64,000 bases of DNA from Hyphomicrobiales bacterium (GCA_900471515.1 UCFC01000045.1:59361-123360), one strand, 5' to 3'; counted from the stretch's first letter, positions 47,844-56,870 are shown. A program made the numbers and translations. Notes: a model not told the origin generated them from the sequence alone.

Positions 47844-48740
47844 ATGGAGACACTGACCGAAATTGCTGCCGTGATTGCCCGGCACGTCTCGAAGGATGGC
47901 TTCCACGCCACCCCCATCGAGCGGGTGACGATTGCTCGATCCTCCACGGTGACGATGCCGATGCCGAATGTTTACCGGCCGCAAATGTGCCTCGTCGCGC
48001 AGGGGCAGAAGGAGGTCACGCTGGGCGATCGCACGTTCAGATATGCACCGGGCCGCTACGGCATCGTGACCTACGACTTGCCGGCGACCGGCCAGGTTGT
48101 CGAGGCGACGCCTGACAAGCCCTATCTCTGCCTGTTCCTTGATTTCGATCCGCTCATGCTGGGGCAGCTGGCGTTGCGCGTGCCGCCGCCGGAAGCGCCC
48201 CGCCAGCCGCTCGGCAAGACGGTGTCCGACGCCGGCGCCCGTCTGCTCGACGCGGCGCTACGCCTGCTGCGCCTGCTCGACGATCCGGCAGCGCTGCCGG
48301 TGCTCGGGCCGCTTGCCGAGCAGGAGATCCTTTATCACCTGCTTGCCGGCCCGGACGGCGCCAGGATGCGCCACATCACCTCCAGCCAAGGTCGCATGGC
48401 CCAGGTCGGCCGCGCCATCGCCTGGATCGGGCAGAATTTCCGGGAACGGTTCAGCATTGAGCAGCTTGCCGCGCAAGCAGGGATGAGCCCGTCGAGCCTG
48501 CACGAGCATTTTCGCGCCGTAACGGCGATGACGCCGCTGCAATTCCAGAAGCAGCTCCGTCTGCAGGATGCGCGCAGCCTGATGCTGGCCGAGGATATCG
48601 ACACCGCGACTGCGGCCTTCCTCGTGGGTTACGAAAGCCCTTCGCAGTTCAGCCGCGAATATCGCCGCCACTTTGGAGAACCGCCGGCCCGCGACATAGC
48701 CCGCCTGCGCGCTTCACCGGGCTTGGCCGTGGTGGCCTGA
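47844..48740 (+). CDS. AraC-family regulator with AraC_N domain (YqhC-like)
   Basis: The 298-aa protein has an N-terminal AraC_N domain (NVYRPQMCLVAQGQKEVTLG, YGIVTYDLPATGQVVEA) and two C-terminal HTHs (FSIEQLAAQAGMSPSSLHEH, DTATAAFLVGYESPSQFSRE). It is divergent from the aldo/keto reductase gene it likely activates. The start is uncertain; an upstream in-frame ATG at 47778 adds 22 residues. It ends two bases from the convergent HxlR gene. Confidence 0.9.
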   Translation: METLTEIAAVIARHVSKDGFHATPIERVTIARSSTVTMPMPNVYRPQMCLVAQGQKEVTLGDRTFRYAPGRYGIVTYDLPATGQVVEATPDKPYLCLFLDFDPLMLGQLALRVPPPEAPRQPLGKTVSDAGARLLDAALRLLRLLDDPAALPVLGPLAEQEILYHLLAGPDGARMRHITSSQGRMAQVGRAIAWIGQNFRERFSIEQLAAQAGMSPSSLHEHFRAVTAMTPLQFQKQLRLQDARSLMLAEDIDTATAAFLVGYESPSQFSREYRRHFGEPPARDIARLRASPGLAVVA

Positions 48741-48741
48741 A

Positions 48742-49263
48742 TTAGCCTGCGGCCGCATCCATCCTCGCCCGCACCGCCAGATACGCCGCCGTCAGCCGCG
48801 CCAGAACCGGCGATTTCACCGTGCCATTGGCCCCGCCGATCGGATCGTCGAGATGGATGCGCCGCAGGTCCTCCATGAACTCGTCCCACAGCGCCTGCCC
48901 GCCCTCTTCCAGGAGTTCCGCGCGGATGCTCAGATCCTCGCTCACAGGCAGGTGCCGCCGGCCCCAGGCGCCGATCATCGCAAACATCGGCACGAGCTGG
49001 ATGGAAGCTTCCGTCAGGCTGTAGATCGCCTTCTGGCTATGGGAGGGATCGTCGAGCCTGGTGATGAGCCCGTAACCCATCAGCCGTTTCAGCCGTGCGG
49101 CCAAGATATTGGAGGCGATCCCCTCCTCCGATTGCGTCAGAAGCTCGCGAAAATGCCGGCGGTTGCCGAACATGATATCCCTGATGATGACGAGGCTCCA
49201 CCGGTCGCCCAGCACCTCCATCGTCAGGTTGATCGGGCAGCCCGACCGTATCTCGATATCCAT
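48742..49263 (-). CDS. HxlR-family regulator
   Basis: The 173-aa protein begins with CPINLTMEVLGDRWSLVIIR, the HxlR signature, and has a winged helix (GIASNILAARLKRLMGYGLI). A longer C-terminal part (about 110-173) follows. It is divergent from the reductase/GST operon at 49366. HxlR proteins often sense aldehydes or oxidants through Cys; here Cys is in the CPIN motif. The ATG at 49261-49263 is chosen. Confidence 0.9.
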   Translation of the reverse strand: MDIEIRSGCPINLTMEVLGDRWSLVIIRDIMFGNRRHFRELLTQSEEGIASNILAARLKRLMGYGLITRLDDPSHSQKAIYSLTEASIQLVPMFAMIGAWGRRHLPVSEDLSIRAELLEEGGQALWDEFMEDLRRIHLDDPIGGANGTVKSPVLARLTAAYLAVRARMDAAAG

Positions 49264-49299
49264 ATCCGCCCCCGCAGGAAGAACCGCCAGAAAAACCAG

Positions 49300-49349
49300 T
49301 TGCATTATAGGATCAGCTGTGAGAGGCTTCAACCAATTTCAAAATGCAA
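49300..49349. promoter_or_regulatory. Inverted repeat in the HxlR/reductase divergent region
   Basis: TTGCATT (49300-49306) mirrors AATGCAA (49343-49349), 36 bases apart, between the HxlR start and the reductase start. It is a possible HxlR site; the arms are short. Confidence 0.35.
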
Positions 49350-49365
49350 TCAGATGGAGGCTGAC

Positions 49366-50007
49366 ATGACCCGTGTACGCGTGGCTGCATTTTCCCTTTC
49401 CATTGATGGCTTCGGCGCCGGCCCCGACCAGAGCCTTGAAAATCCGCTCGGCAGGGGCGGCATGGCGGTGCACCAATGGTTCTTCCCCACCCGCACCTTC
49501 CGCGCCATGATCGGCAAGGACGACGGCACGACCGATACCGATGACAAATATGGGGCGGCCGGCATGGCGGGCTTCGGCGCCTTCATCCTCGGCCGCAACA
49601 TGTTCGGCCCGATCCGGGGCGAATGGCCTGATGAGGAATGGAAGGGCTGGTGGGGGCCGAACCCGCCCTATCATGCGCCGACCTTCATCCTCACCCATTA
49701 CGCCCGCGCGCCCATCGTCATGGAAGGCGGCACGACCTTCCATTTCGTCACCGGCGGCATCGAGGAAGCGCTGGAAAAGGCCAAGCGTGCCGCCGGCGAC
49801 AAGGATGTGAAGATCGGCGGCGGCGTCAGCACGGTGCGCCAATATCTCAAGGCCGGCCTGATCGACGAGATGCATTTCGCCATCTCCCCGGTTGTCCTCG
49901 GCCGGGGCGAAGCCATGTTCGAAGGCATAGACCTGCCGGCGCTCGGTTTTTCCGTCAAATCCCGCGAGACGACGCAGCAGGCCATGCATGTCGTGCTCGC
50001 CAGATGA
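49366..50007 (+). CDS. RibD/DHFR-domain reductase
   Basis: The 213-aa protein is of the RibD C-terminal/DHFR-like family: TRVRVAAFSLSIDGFGAGPD, GAFILGRNMFGPIRGEWPD, ILTHYARAPI, DVKIGGGVSTVRQYLKAGLI and EMHFAISPVVLGRGEAMF. These enzymes reduce small molecules with NADPH. GGAGGCTGAC precedes the ATG. The GST gene follows after nine bases, and both are divergent from HxlR. Confidence 0.88.
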   Translation: MTRVRVAAFSLSIDGFGAGPDQSLENPLGRGGMAVHQWFFPTRTFRAMIGKDDGTTDTDDKYGAAGMAGFGAFILGRNMFGPIRGEWPDEEWKGWWGPNPPYHAPTFILTHYARAPIVMEGGTTFHFVTGGIEEALEKAKRAAGDKDVKIGGGVSTVRQYLKAGLIDEMHFAISPVVLGRGEAMFEGIDLPALGFSVKSRETTQQAMHVVLAR

Positions 50008-50016
50008 GGATCAGGA

Positions 50017-50673
50017 ATGCCCTTCGTCCTTTACCTGCACCCGCTCTCCTCCTATTCCCAGAAGGCGAAGACCGCCTTTTACGAGAAGAACCTGCCCTTC
50101 GAGGTAAAGCTTCTCGACGGCAGCGAGCCGGTCGCCTCGGAATTTGCGGCAAAGTGGCCGATCCGGCGGTTCCCGGTCCTCGAACATGGCGGCGACTTCA
50201 TCTTCGAAGCCACCAGCATCATCGAATATATCGATATGCTGCATCCCGGCGAGCAGCCGCTCATCCCGCGCGATGCGGCAACCGCCATCAGGGTGCGCAT
50301 GTGGGACCGGTTCTTCGACAACTATACCCAATATCCGCAGCAGCGCATGGTCAACGCCGCGCTCGGCCGGGAAATGGAGCCGGATGACGGTTATGTCCGC
50401 TGGCGCCAGGCGCTGGAAACCGCCTATGCCATTCTCGACAGGCATATGCAGGGCCGCCGCTGGGCGGCGGGCGAGAGCTTCAGCCTTGCCGACTGCTCGG
50501 CAGCCCCCGCCCTGCTCTATGCCGACTGGGCGCATCCGATGGCGCAACATTTCGAACATGCCCGCGCCTATCGCGCCCGCCTGCTGCAGCGCCCGAGTTA
50601 TGCCCGCGCCCTCGAAGAGGCCCGCCCCTACCGCCATCTCTACCCGCTCGGCGCCCCCATCGGCCGGGATTGA
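50017..50673 (+). CDS. Glutathione S-transferase family protein
   Basis: The 218-aa protein has a thioredoxin-like N-terminus (LYLHPLSSYSQKAKTAFYEK, FPVLEHGGDFIFEATSIIEY), with the Ser of SSYSQK as the likely GSH-activating residue and E-A-T-S contacting glutathione, and a helical C-domain (FSLADCSAAPALLYADWAHP). It conjugates or reduces electrophiles with glutathione. It is co-transcribed with the RibD/DHFR-like reductase. Confidence 0.9.
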   Translation: MPFVLYLHPLSSYSQKAKTAFYEKNLPFEVKLLDGSEPVASEFAAKWPIRRFPVLEHGGDFIFEATSIIEYIDMLHPGEQPLIPRDAATAIRVRMWDRFFDNYTQYPQQRMVNAALGREMEPDDGYVRWRQALETAYAILDRHMQGRRWAAGESFSLADCSAAPALLYADWAHPMAQHFEHARAYRARLLQRPSYARALEEARPYRHLYPLGAPIGRD

Positions 50674-50714
50674 CCGGCCGGCGCCTGAAGGCACCGGCCG
50701 GTCCGCCGAGACGA

Positions 50715-52532
50715 TCAGACCAGCCCCTGGCCGAAGCCGAATTCGCCTTCCGCTTCCGCCGCGCGCACATCCTCGCCGAACAGCATGTCATTGTGCGGCC
50801 GGCCGCTGCGCACCATCGGATAGACGTTTTCGAGCGCCGCCACCCGGCAGTCGAAGAGAACCGGCCGGTCGATGGCGATCATCTCCCGGATCTTGTCATC
50901 CAGCTCGTCCGGCCGCTCGCAGCGCAGGCCGACCGCGCCATAGGCTTCCGCCAGCTTGACGAAATCAGGCAGCGAGGCGCTATAGGACCGGTCCCGCCGG
51001 TTGCCGTGCAGGATCTGCTGCCATTGCCGGATCATGCCGAGCTGGGCATTGTTGAGAATGAAGATCTTCACCGGCGCCTGGTGCTGCATCGCCGCCGAAA
51101 GCTCCTTCAGCGTCATCTGCACCGAGCCGTCGCCGACAATGCCGAGGACGAGCCGCCCCGGATGGGCGATCTGCGCCCCGATCGCCGCCGGCAGCCCGTA
51201 TCCCATCGTGCCGAGCCCGCCCGAGGTCAGCCACCGGTTCGGCCCCTCGATGCCGAAGAGTTGCGCCGCCCACATCTGGTGCTGGCCGACATCGGTGGCG
51301 ACGATCGGGTCATGGCCCGTCGTCAGCGCATGCAGCCGCTCCAGCGCATATTGCGGCATGATCTCGTCGCGGCGCATTTCGTAGGCAAAGGATTGTCGCG
51401 CCCGCCAGCCCTCGATCTGCGCCCACCACGCCTCCAGCCGCTCCCGCCGCGGCGGCTCTGCAAGCGCCCGCCAGGCCTCGATCATCCCGGCAAGCACGTC
51501 GGCCGCATCGCCCGCAATCCCGATATCGGCCGGCACGTTCTTGTTGATCGAGGACGGATCGATATCGACATGGATCTTGCGCGACCCCGGCGAGAACCTG
51601 TCGGTGCGCGAAGTCACGCGGTCGTCGAACCGCGCACCGATCGCCACCATCAGGTCGCAATCGTGCATCGCCATATTGGCCTCGCAGGAGCCGTGCATGC
51701 CCGGCATCTTCAGCCAGTTCGGCCCGGATGCCGGATAGGCGCCGAGCCCCATCAGCGTGGAGGTGACAGGAAAGCCCGTCAGCTCCGCCAGTTCCCGCAG
51801 CAGGCGCGAGGCCTCCGGCCCGGAATTGATGATGCCGCCGCCGGTATAGAGGAGCGGCCGCCTGGCCTGCGCCATCAGCGCAACCGCCGCCGCGATCGCC
51901 TCGCGGTTGCGCTCCGCCCCCGCCCGATAGCGCGCCGGCAGGCAAACCGTCTCAGGCCCGACATAGAGCCCGCTCGCAAACAGCACGTCCTTCGGCATAT
52001 CGACCAGAACCGGCCCCGGCCGGCCGGATGTCGCGATCCTGAAGGCGAGATGGATCGTCCTCGCCAGATCGTCGATATGGCTGACGAGGAAATTATGCTT
52101 GGTGCAGGCCCGCGTGATGCCGACCGTATCGCATTCCTGAAACGCATCCGTGCCGATCAGCGTGGTCGGCACCTGCCCCGTCAGGCAGACGAGCGGAATG
52201 GAATCCATCAGCGCATCCTGCAGCGCCGTCACCGCGTTGGTGACACCCGGCCCGGAGGTCACCAGCATCACGCCGACCTTGCCGGTCGAGCGCGCATAAC
52301 CTTCGGCGGTGTGTCCCGCCCCCTGCTCGTGGCGCACCAGGAAATGCTTGATCTGATCCTGCTGGAAGATCTCGTCATAGATCGGCAGCACGGCGGCGCC
52401 GGGATAGCCGAAAATGTGCTCGACGCCATTGTCGCCGAGCGCCCGCAGGACGATCTCGCCGCCGCTCATCAAAGCGGTGGAAGAAGAAGGATTGGAAGAA
52501 TTTCGGGTATAGTTGGCCTTATCGCCGGTCAT
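50715..52532 (-). CDS. ilvB: Acetolactate synthase large subunit
   Basis: The 605-aa ThDP enzyme has the catalytic Glu at 69 (VRHEQGAGHTAEGYAR), FGYPGAAVLPIYDE, a central FAD domain (GARFDDRVT), and the ThDP/Mg2+ motif GDGSVQMTLKELSAAM ... NNAQLGM. It makes acetolactate in valine, leucine and isoleucine synthesis. No small subunit (ilvH/ilvN) follows, so it may be a second copy of the main enzyme. A branched-chain leader peptide and terminator lie upstream, arguing for a real anabolic role over a catabolic one. Confidence 0.88.
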   Translation of the reverse strand: MTGDKANYTRNSSNPSSSTALMSGGEIVLRALGDNGVEHIFGYPGAAVLPIYDEIFQQDQIKHFLVRHEQGAGHTAEGYARSTGKVGVMLVTSGPGVTNAVTALQDALMDSIPLVCLTGQVPTTLIGTDAFQECDTVGITRACTKHNFLVSHIDDLARTIHLAFRIATSGRPGPVLVDMPKDVLFASGLYVGPETVCLPARYRAGAERNREAIAAAVALMAQARRPLLYTGGGIINSGPEASRLLRELAELTGFPVTSTLMGLGAYPASGPNWLKMPGMHGSCEANMAMHDCDLMVAIGARFDDRVTSRTDRFSPGSRKIHVDIDPSSINKNVPADIGIAGDAADVLAGMIEAWRALAEPPRRERLEAWWAQIEGWRARQSFAYEMRRDEIMPQYALERLHALTTGHDPIVATDVGQHQMWAAQLFGIEGPNRWLTSGGLGTMGYGLPAAIGAQIAHPGRLVLGIVGDGSVQMTLKELSAAMQHQAPVKIFILNNAQLGMIRQWQQILHGNRRDRSYSASLPDFVKLAEAYGAVGLRCERPDELDDKIREMIAIDRPVLFDCRVAALENVYPMVRSGRPHNDMLFGEDVRAAEAEGEFGFGQGLV

Positions 52533-52579
52533 GGCAATTGTTCCGTCGTTGATGGGGTGATCGGGTTGCGACGGGGCAC

Positions 52580-52604
52580 AAAAAAAGGCCCCGTCAGGGA
52601 CCTT
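52580..52604 (-). terminator. Attenuator terminator before ilvB
   Basis: On the minus strand AAGGTCCC pairs with GGGGCCTT around TGAC, followed by seven T (52580-52586). It lies between the leader peptide and ilvB and would end transcription when branched-chain aminoacyl-tRNA is plentiful. The alternative fold uses the arms near 52610-52655. Confidence 0.8.
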
Positions 52605-52637
52605 GTGTTCGGCGCATGGGCGGCTGATGCCGGACGG

Positions 52638-52694
52638 TTACACCGTCCTGCCCATGCGCGATATCACCACGACGAGAACCATTGCGATTTTCAT
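52638..52694 (-). CDS. Branched-chain leader peptide of ilvB
   Basis: The 18-codon frame MKIAMVLVVVISRMGRTV is rich in Val, Leu and Ile (V-L-V-V-V-I), the control codons of ilv attenuation. After its TAA, GCGCATGGGC (in the peptide) can pair with GCCCATGCGC (52611-52620 complement), or leave the terminator stem free. A -35 TTGACG (52726-52731) and -10 TTAGCT (52704-52709) give a plausible promoter. Stalling at the Val/Leu/Ile run when those tRNAs are uncharged would prevent the terminator. Confidence 0.82.
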   Translation of the reverse strand: MKIAMVLVVVISRMGRTV

Positions 52695-53105
52695 GGGGCC
52701 AAGAGCTAACCGCAATTTTGCGCCCCGTCAATCGCATCTGTATCTGCCCTGTTGCTTATGGCATCTGCTGAGCAATATCCGTTGCTGTCGCTACCGGCAC
52801 GCCGTGCAAACGTTGGCGACAAGATCATCCGATGCCTGCATTCCTCTCATGCATAGCGTACGGCGCGTCTATCCGTTCCCCAGATTGAACCGGAAGACTG
52901 AACCAGAAGATTGCCCTCGGAAACGCCCATGCTGTCGCAGCCCGAAGCGGTCGCAGACTTTATCGCCAGTGCCGCGGCAGCGATCGACGCCTGACCTTCC
53001 CGAGGGCGTGGCGCAGGTCGCGCCCTCATTCGGAAGTTCGCCAAATATCCGTGGCTATGCAGCGAGTCGACTGCGCCAGTAACAAAGCGTTGTGCATGGA
53101 GATCA
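52695..53105. other. Intergenic region with the ilv promoter and a possible gene remnant
   Basis: Apart from the ilv promoter near 52704-52731, I see one weak item: a 21-codon frame at 52929-52994 (MLSQPEAVADFIASAAAAID) that resembles the start of DUF4089 (AtzG-like) proteins, followed by out-of-frame sequence. It may be a decayed gene. Nothing else is supported. Confidence 0.4.
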
Positions 53106-53837
53106 TCACCACGGAATAGCGCCCTGCTCGCTCAGGCAAACGCCCTTGGCGTCATGCCCCCGAAGCAGGGCCATCCGCACCGGAAAAACCGCGGCCTCCG
53201 AGGGCAAACGGTCGCCGCGGTGGCCGCTGAGGTCGGTGGCCACGAGGCCGGGGCAAACCGATACGGCGGTGATCCCGGTATCGCTGAGTTCGGCATTGAG
53301 CTGGATCGTCAGCATGTTCAGCGCCGCCTTCGAGGCATTGTAGCCAATAAGGCGTACACCATAGAACGGCCAGCTCGGATCACCGTTCAGCGTCAGGGAG
53401 CCGAGGCTGCTGGTCATGTTGACGATGCGCCCTGCCCCGGCCCGGCGCAAGAGCGGCAGCATCGCCTGCGTGACCGCGAGCGCACCGATGAAATTGGTCT
53501 CCAACTCGCGACGCACAGCCTCCAGCGAGGTCTTGCCGGGAGCGCCGTCCGTATACTCGGAAATGCCGGCATTGTTGATGAGAATATCGAGGCGGCCGTA
53601 CCCGGCATCGATCTCGGCAGCAGCCGCAGCAATGCTCCCGGTGTCGCAGACATCGATCCGGATGAACGACACATCAAGCCCCTGCGAGGCTAGTTCCTCG
53701 GCCGCCGATTGCCCGCGCTCGGCATCACGCGCGCCGAGCAGAACACTCACGCCCGCTTGGGCGAGCTGTCTGGCGATTTCATATCCGATACCCTTGTTCG
53801 CGCCGGTCACGAGCGCAATACGTCCAGTGTTGTTCAT
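53106..53837 (-). CDS. SDR-family oxidoreductase (carbonyl-reductase-like)
   Basis: The 243-aa SDR has VTGANKGIGYEIARQLAQAG, INNAGIS, the catalytic Ser in NMTSSLGSLTL and Tyr-Lys in GYNASKAALN. The long DGDPSW-type insert after the Ser resembles plant/animal carbonyl reductases. CAAGGAACTTCAGA precedes the ATG at 53837. It is divergent from the TetR gene at 53915, its likely regulator. Confidence 0.88.
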   Translation of the reverse strand: MNNTGRIALVTGANKGIGYEIARQLAQAGVSVLLGARDAERGQSAAEELASQGLDVSFIRIDVCDTGSIAAAAAEIDAGYGRLDILINNAGISEYTDGAPGKTSLEAVRRELETNFIGALAVTQAMLPLLRRAGAGRIVNMTSSLGSLTLNGDPSWPFYGVRLIGYNASKAALNMLTIQLNAELSDTGITAVSVCPGLVATDLSGHRGDRLPSEAAVFPVRMALLRGHDAKGVCLSEQGAIPW

Positions 53838-53914
53838 TCTGAAGTTCCTTGAAAATCTCGATCGGTGCGCGCAGATTGAAAATAAGAAGGATTCTTCAGG
53901 TTTTGAATTCGCAT

Positions 53915-54553
53915 ATGGTTTCCGCACAGATATCAACCGCAAGTGCCCGCAAATCACCACGTCAGGCGCGGTCGATGAGCACTGTCGAGGCGATTTTCGA
54001 AGCGACGATTCAGGTTTTGATATCAGACGGTCCGGGAGATCTGACGACGACGCGGGTCGCCGAAAGAGCCGGCGTCTCCGTCGGCTCCCTCTACCAGTAT
54101 TTTCCGAACAAGCAGGCGCTGTTCCACGCCGTCAACGAACGCTATCTGACGATGCTGGCCGAACGCGTGGAAGCGACGTGCAAGGCCCACTGCGGCTCGC
54201 CCTATGCCGAGATGGCCGATGCCCTCGTCAGCACCTATATCGAGATGAAGATCGAGCGCCGCGACGTGACGATCGCCCTCTATCGCGCCGCCGCCGAAGT
54301 GGACGTCGCCGGCATCGTCGAGGCCATGTCGCAGCGCATCGAAGCGGCCAGCCAGGCCATGTTCGCCACCGCCTCGGACGCAGAGTTCAACAATCTCGCC
54401 ACGGTCAACGTGATGATGCTGAACGTCCTCTGCGGCACCGTCCGCAACGTATTCGAGCGGGATATGTCGGAACTGCTCATCGACGGCGGATTGCGGACGC
54501 AACTGACCCTGATGTTTTGCACTTATCTGGCTGCCGCGAAAATAGCGGCCTGA
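53915..54553 (+). CDS. TetR-family regulator
   Basis: The 212-aa protein has an HTH (DLTTTRVAERAGVSVGSLYQ, then YFPNKQALFHAV) at about 45-80 and a TetR C-terminal domain. A basic N-terminal part (SARKSPRQARSMS) precedes it; an inner ATG at 53975 is the other possible start. It is divergent from the SDR gene at 53106-53837 across 77 bases. Confidence 0.88.
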   Translation: MVSAQISTASARKSPRQARSMSTVEAIFEATIQVLISDGPGDLTTTRVAERAGVSVGSLYQYFPNKQALFHAVNERYLTMLAERVEATCKAHCGSPYAEMADALVSTYIEMKIERRDVTIALYRAAAEVDVAGIVEAMSQRIEAASQAMFATASDAEFNNLATVNVMMLNVLCGTVRNVFERDMSELLIDGGLRTQLTLMFCTYLAAAKIAA

Positions 54554-54571
54554 GATCGCCGGCCTGCTGCC

Positions 54572-55735
54572 CTATTCCGCCAGCTCCCGCATCACCTTGA
54601 TGAGGTCGGACTTGCCCTCGAAGCCGATGCCCGGCAGTTCCGGCATGGTGATGTGCCCGTCGATGACCTCGACGCCATCGGGAAAGCCGCCATAGGGCTG
54701 GAAGAGATCCGGATAGCTCTCGTTGCCGCCGAGGCCGAGGCCGGCGGCGATGTTGAGCGACATCTGGTGGCCGCCATGCGGAATGCAGCGGGCGGGCGAC
54801 CAGCCGAACTGGCGCAGCACGTCGAGCGTGCGCAGATATTCGACAAGCCCGTAGGAGAGCGCGCAGTCGAATTGCAGGTAGTCGCGGTCGGCGCGCATGC
54901 CGCCATAGCGCAGCAGGTTGCGGGCATCCTGATGCGAGAACAGGTTCTCGCCGGTTGCCATCGGCGCGTCGTAGAATTCCGAGATCGCCGCCTGCAGCGC
55001 GTAATCCAGCGGATCGCCGATTTCCTCGTACCAGAAGAGCGGATAGTCGCGCAGCATCTTGGCATAGGCAATGCCCGTCTCCAGATCGAAGCGGCCGTTC
55101 GCATCGACGGCAAGCTGCGCCGCCGAACCGATCTCCGCCAGCACGGATTCGATGCGGCCGCGATCCTCCTCGATCGAGGCCCCGCCGATCTTCATCTTGA
55201 CGACCGTATAACCGCGGTCGAGATAGCTGCGCATCTCCTTGCGCAGCGCGCTATTGTCCTTGCCGGGATAGTAGTAGCCGCCGGCCGCATAGACGAAGAC
55301 TTTCGGGTCCGCCTCCCTGCCCTTCATCTCGGCCAGCAGCCGGAAGAGCGGCTTGCCCTCGATCTTGGCAACCGCGTCCCACACCGCCATGTCGATCGTG
55401 CCGACGGCGACCGAGCGTTCGCCGTGCCCGCCGGGCTTTTCGTTTTTCATCATCGCCGCCCAGATCCTGTGCGGGTCGAGATTGGTGCCGGCATCGTTGA
55501 CAAGGCTTTCCGGCGCCGCTTCCAGAATGCGGTCCCTGAAACGCTCGCGGATCAGCCCGCCCTGCCCGTAACGGCCGTTGGAATTGAAACCGTAGCCGAC
55601 CACGCGCCGCCCGTCCCTGACGACATCGGTGACGACCGCCACCAGGCTCGCCGTCATCTTGCTGAAGTCGATATAGGCGTTGCGGATCGGCGAAGCGATC
55701 GGCTTCGTCACTTCGCGGATATCGATGATGCGCAT
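54572..55735 (-). CDS. tarD: D(-)-tartrate-dehydratase-like enolase-superfamily protein
   Basis: The 387-aa enzyme is of the mandelate racemase group: VVKMKIGG (K180/K182), metal ligands D211 (VDANGRFD), E237/E238 (WYEEIGDPLDY) and E263 (TGENLFSHQD), and the catalytic His in CIPHGGHQMSLN (H320/H323). These positions lie near the Lys184 and His322 reported for Bradyrhizobium TarD, and the YGGFPDGVEV and GYYYPG segments fit. It would remove water from D-tartrate to give oxaloacetate. The ATG at 55733-55735 is chosen. A LysR gene is divergent. Confidence 0.75.
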   Translation of the reverse strand: MRIIDIREVTKPIASPIRNAYIDFSKMTASLVAVVTDVVRDGRRVVGYGFNSNGRYGQGGLIRERFRDRILEAAPESLVNDAGTNLDPHRIWAAMMKNEKPGGHGERSVAVGTIDMAVWDAVAKIEGKPLFRLLAEMKGREADPKVFVYAAGGYYYPGKDNSALRKEMRSYLDRGYTVVKMKIGGASIEEDRGRIESVLAEIGSAAQLAVDANGRFDLETGIAYAKMLRDYPLFWYEEIGDPLDYALQAAISEFYDAPMATGENLFSHQDARNLLRYGGMRADRDYLQFDCALSYGLVEYLRTLDVLRQFGWSPARCIPHGGHQMSLNIAAGLGLGGNESYPDLFQPYGGFPDGVEVIDGHITMPELPGIGFEGKSDLIKVMRELAE

Positions 55736-55814
55736 TGCTGTCTCCCGCTGCATTCACATGGCAGGATTCTAGGCGAAACCCGCCCTTGCCGTCCAATGCC
55801 GATTCGGGTTCCTT

Positions 55815-55833
55815 CAGTGCCGGATCGGCACTG
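55815..55833. promoter_or_regulatory. LysR-type palindrome between tarD and its regulator
   Basis: CAGTGCCGGATCGGCACTG has perfect eight-base arms around GAT, between the two divergent genes. It fits the T-N11-A dyad bound by LysR regulators. Confidence 0.7.
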
Positions 55834-55907
55834 CCGTTTTCAGGCTTATGCCCGCAAACAACCTTGAAATCCGGGCCGCAATGCCGTTCAATCAATGCTC
55901 CCCAAGC

Positions 55908-56870
55908 ATGACGAAGACGGGACAGACCATCGTGGATACCGCCTGGCTCGCCGATATCAAGGCCCTCGCCGAAACGCTGAATTTTTCCAGGGCCGCGCAA
56001 AAGCGTCACATCACCCAGCCGGCCTTCGGGCGCCGCATCAAGTCGCTGGAAGACTGGTGCGGCTTGGAACTCGTCGACCGCTCGACGCACAGGCTGAAGC
56101 TGACGCCGGCGGGCGAGGCCATGCTGGAGGCGGCAAACGATATCACCGCGCGGCTGGAGCGCGTCGGCCGCGATCTCGCGCAGATGCGAACGGCAGGCTC
56201 GACCGTCACCTTCGCCGCCACCCACGCGCTCTCCTTCATCTTCTTCCCCGGCTGGATTCAGGCGCTCGGCCATGAGGCGTCGACGATGCCGATCCGCCTG
56301 CTCTCGGACAATATGAACGAGTGCGAGCGCATCATGACGGAAGGCCGCGCCCAGTTCCTGCTCTGCCACGACCACCGCGACAGCAGCATCCGTCTCGACA
56401 GGAACGGCTTCGAGCAGGTGGCGCTTGCGAGCGACCGCCTGATCCCCGTCAGCGGCAGGGACAGGCACGGCCAGCCCCTCCACACGCTCTCGCAGGCCGC
56501 CGGCCGCCCCGTCCCCCATCTCGCCTTCGAGGAAACGTCCGGCATGGGCCGCATCCTGTCGTCGGCCCTCTCCGCCCGCAGGGGCGAACTGCACCTTGCG
56601 ACCGCCTTCACCTCGCATCTGGCAGTGGCGCTGAAAGCGCTTGCCGTGGAGGGAAAGGGCATCGCCTGGATACCGGAAAGCCTGGCGGCCGACGAGATGG
56701 GGCCGGCCGGAAGGCTGGCCGCGGCGGGATCGGCCGATTGGGCCGTCGAGGTCGGAATCGTGCTCGTCCGCCCGCGGGCGCGCATGAGCGCCATTGCCGA
56801 AAGCTTCTGGAGCCTGGTTCGAAGCCGTCATTGCGCCGGCGGCAAAGCGCCCTATCCTCCCGCTGCGTGA
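55908..56870 (+). CDS. LysR-family regulator divergent from tarD
   Basis: The protein (320 aa from the ATG at 55908) has an HTH DIKALAETLNFSRAAQKRHI then TQPAFGRRIKSLEDWCGLEL and a sensor domain (STVTFAATHALSFIFFPGWI, LCHDHRDSSIRL). The start is unclear: ATGs at 55848 and 55881 are also in frame and no clear ribosome site is visible. It probably regulates tarD in response to tartrate. It ends 20 bases before the methyltransferase gene. Confidence 0.87.
   Translation: MTKTGQTIVDTAWLADIKALAETLNFSRAAQKRHITQPAFGRRIKSLEDWCGLELVDRSTHRLKLTPAGEAMLEAANDITARLERVGRDLAQMRTAGSTVTFAATHALSFIFFPGWIQALGHEASTMPIRLLSDNMNECERIMTEGRAQFLLCHDHRDSSIRLDRNGFEQVALASDRLIPVSGRDRHGQPLHTLSQAAGRPVPHLAFEETSGMGRILSSALSARRGELHLATAFTSHLAVALKALAVEGKGIAWIPESLAADEMGPAGRLAAAGSADWAVEVGIVLVRPRARMSAIAESFWSLVRSRHCAGGKAPYPPAA

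Noticed and set aside
49300..49349. A firm HxlR operator
   Set aside because: Seven-base arms 36 bases apart can arise by chance; it is listed at low confidence only.
50670..52709. A 679-codon frame antisense to the acetolactate synthase gene
   Set aside because: It has Arg/His/Pro-rich low-complexity composition and lies entirely over a well-supported ThDP enzyme gene and its leader.
52929..52994. A complete DUF4089-like gene
   Set aside because: Only 21 codons are open, and the continuation is out of frame and weak. It is mentioned as a possible remnant only.
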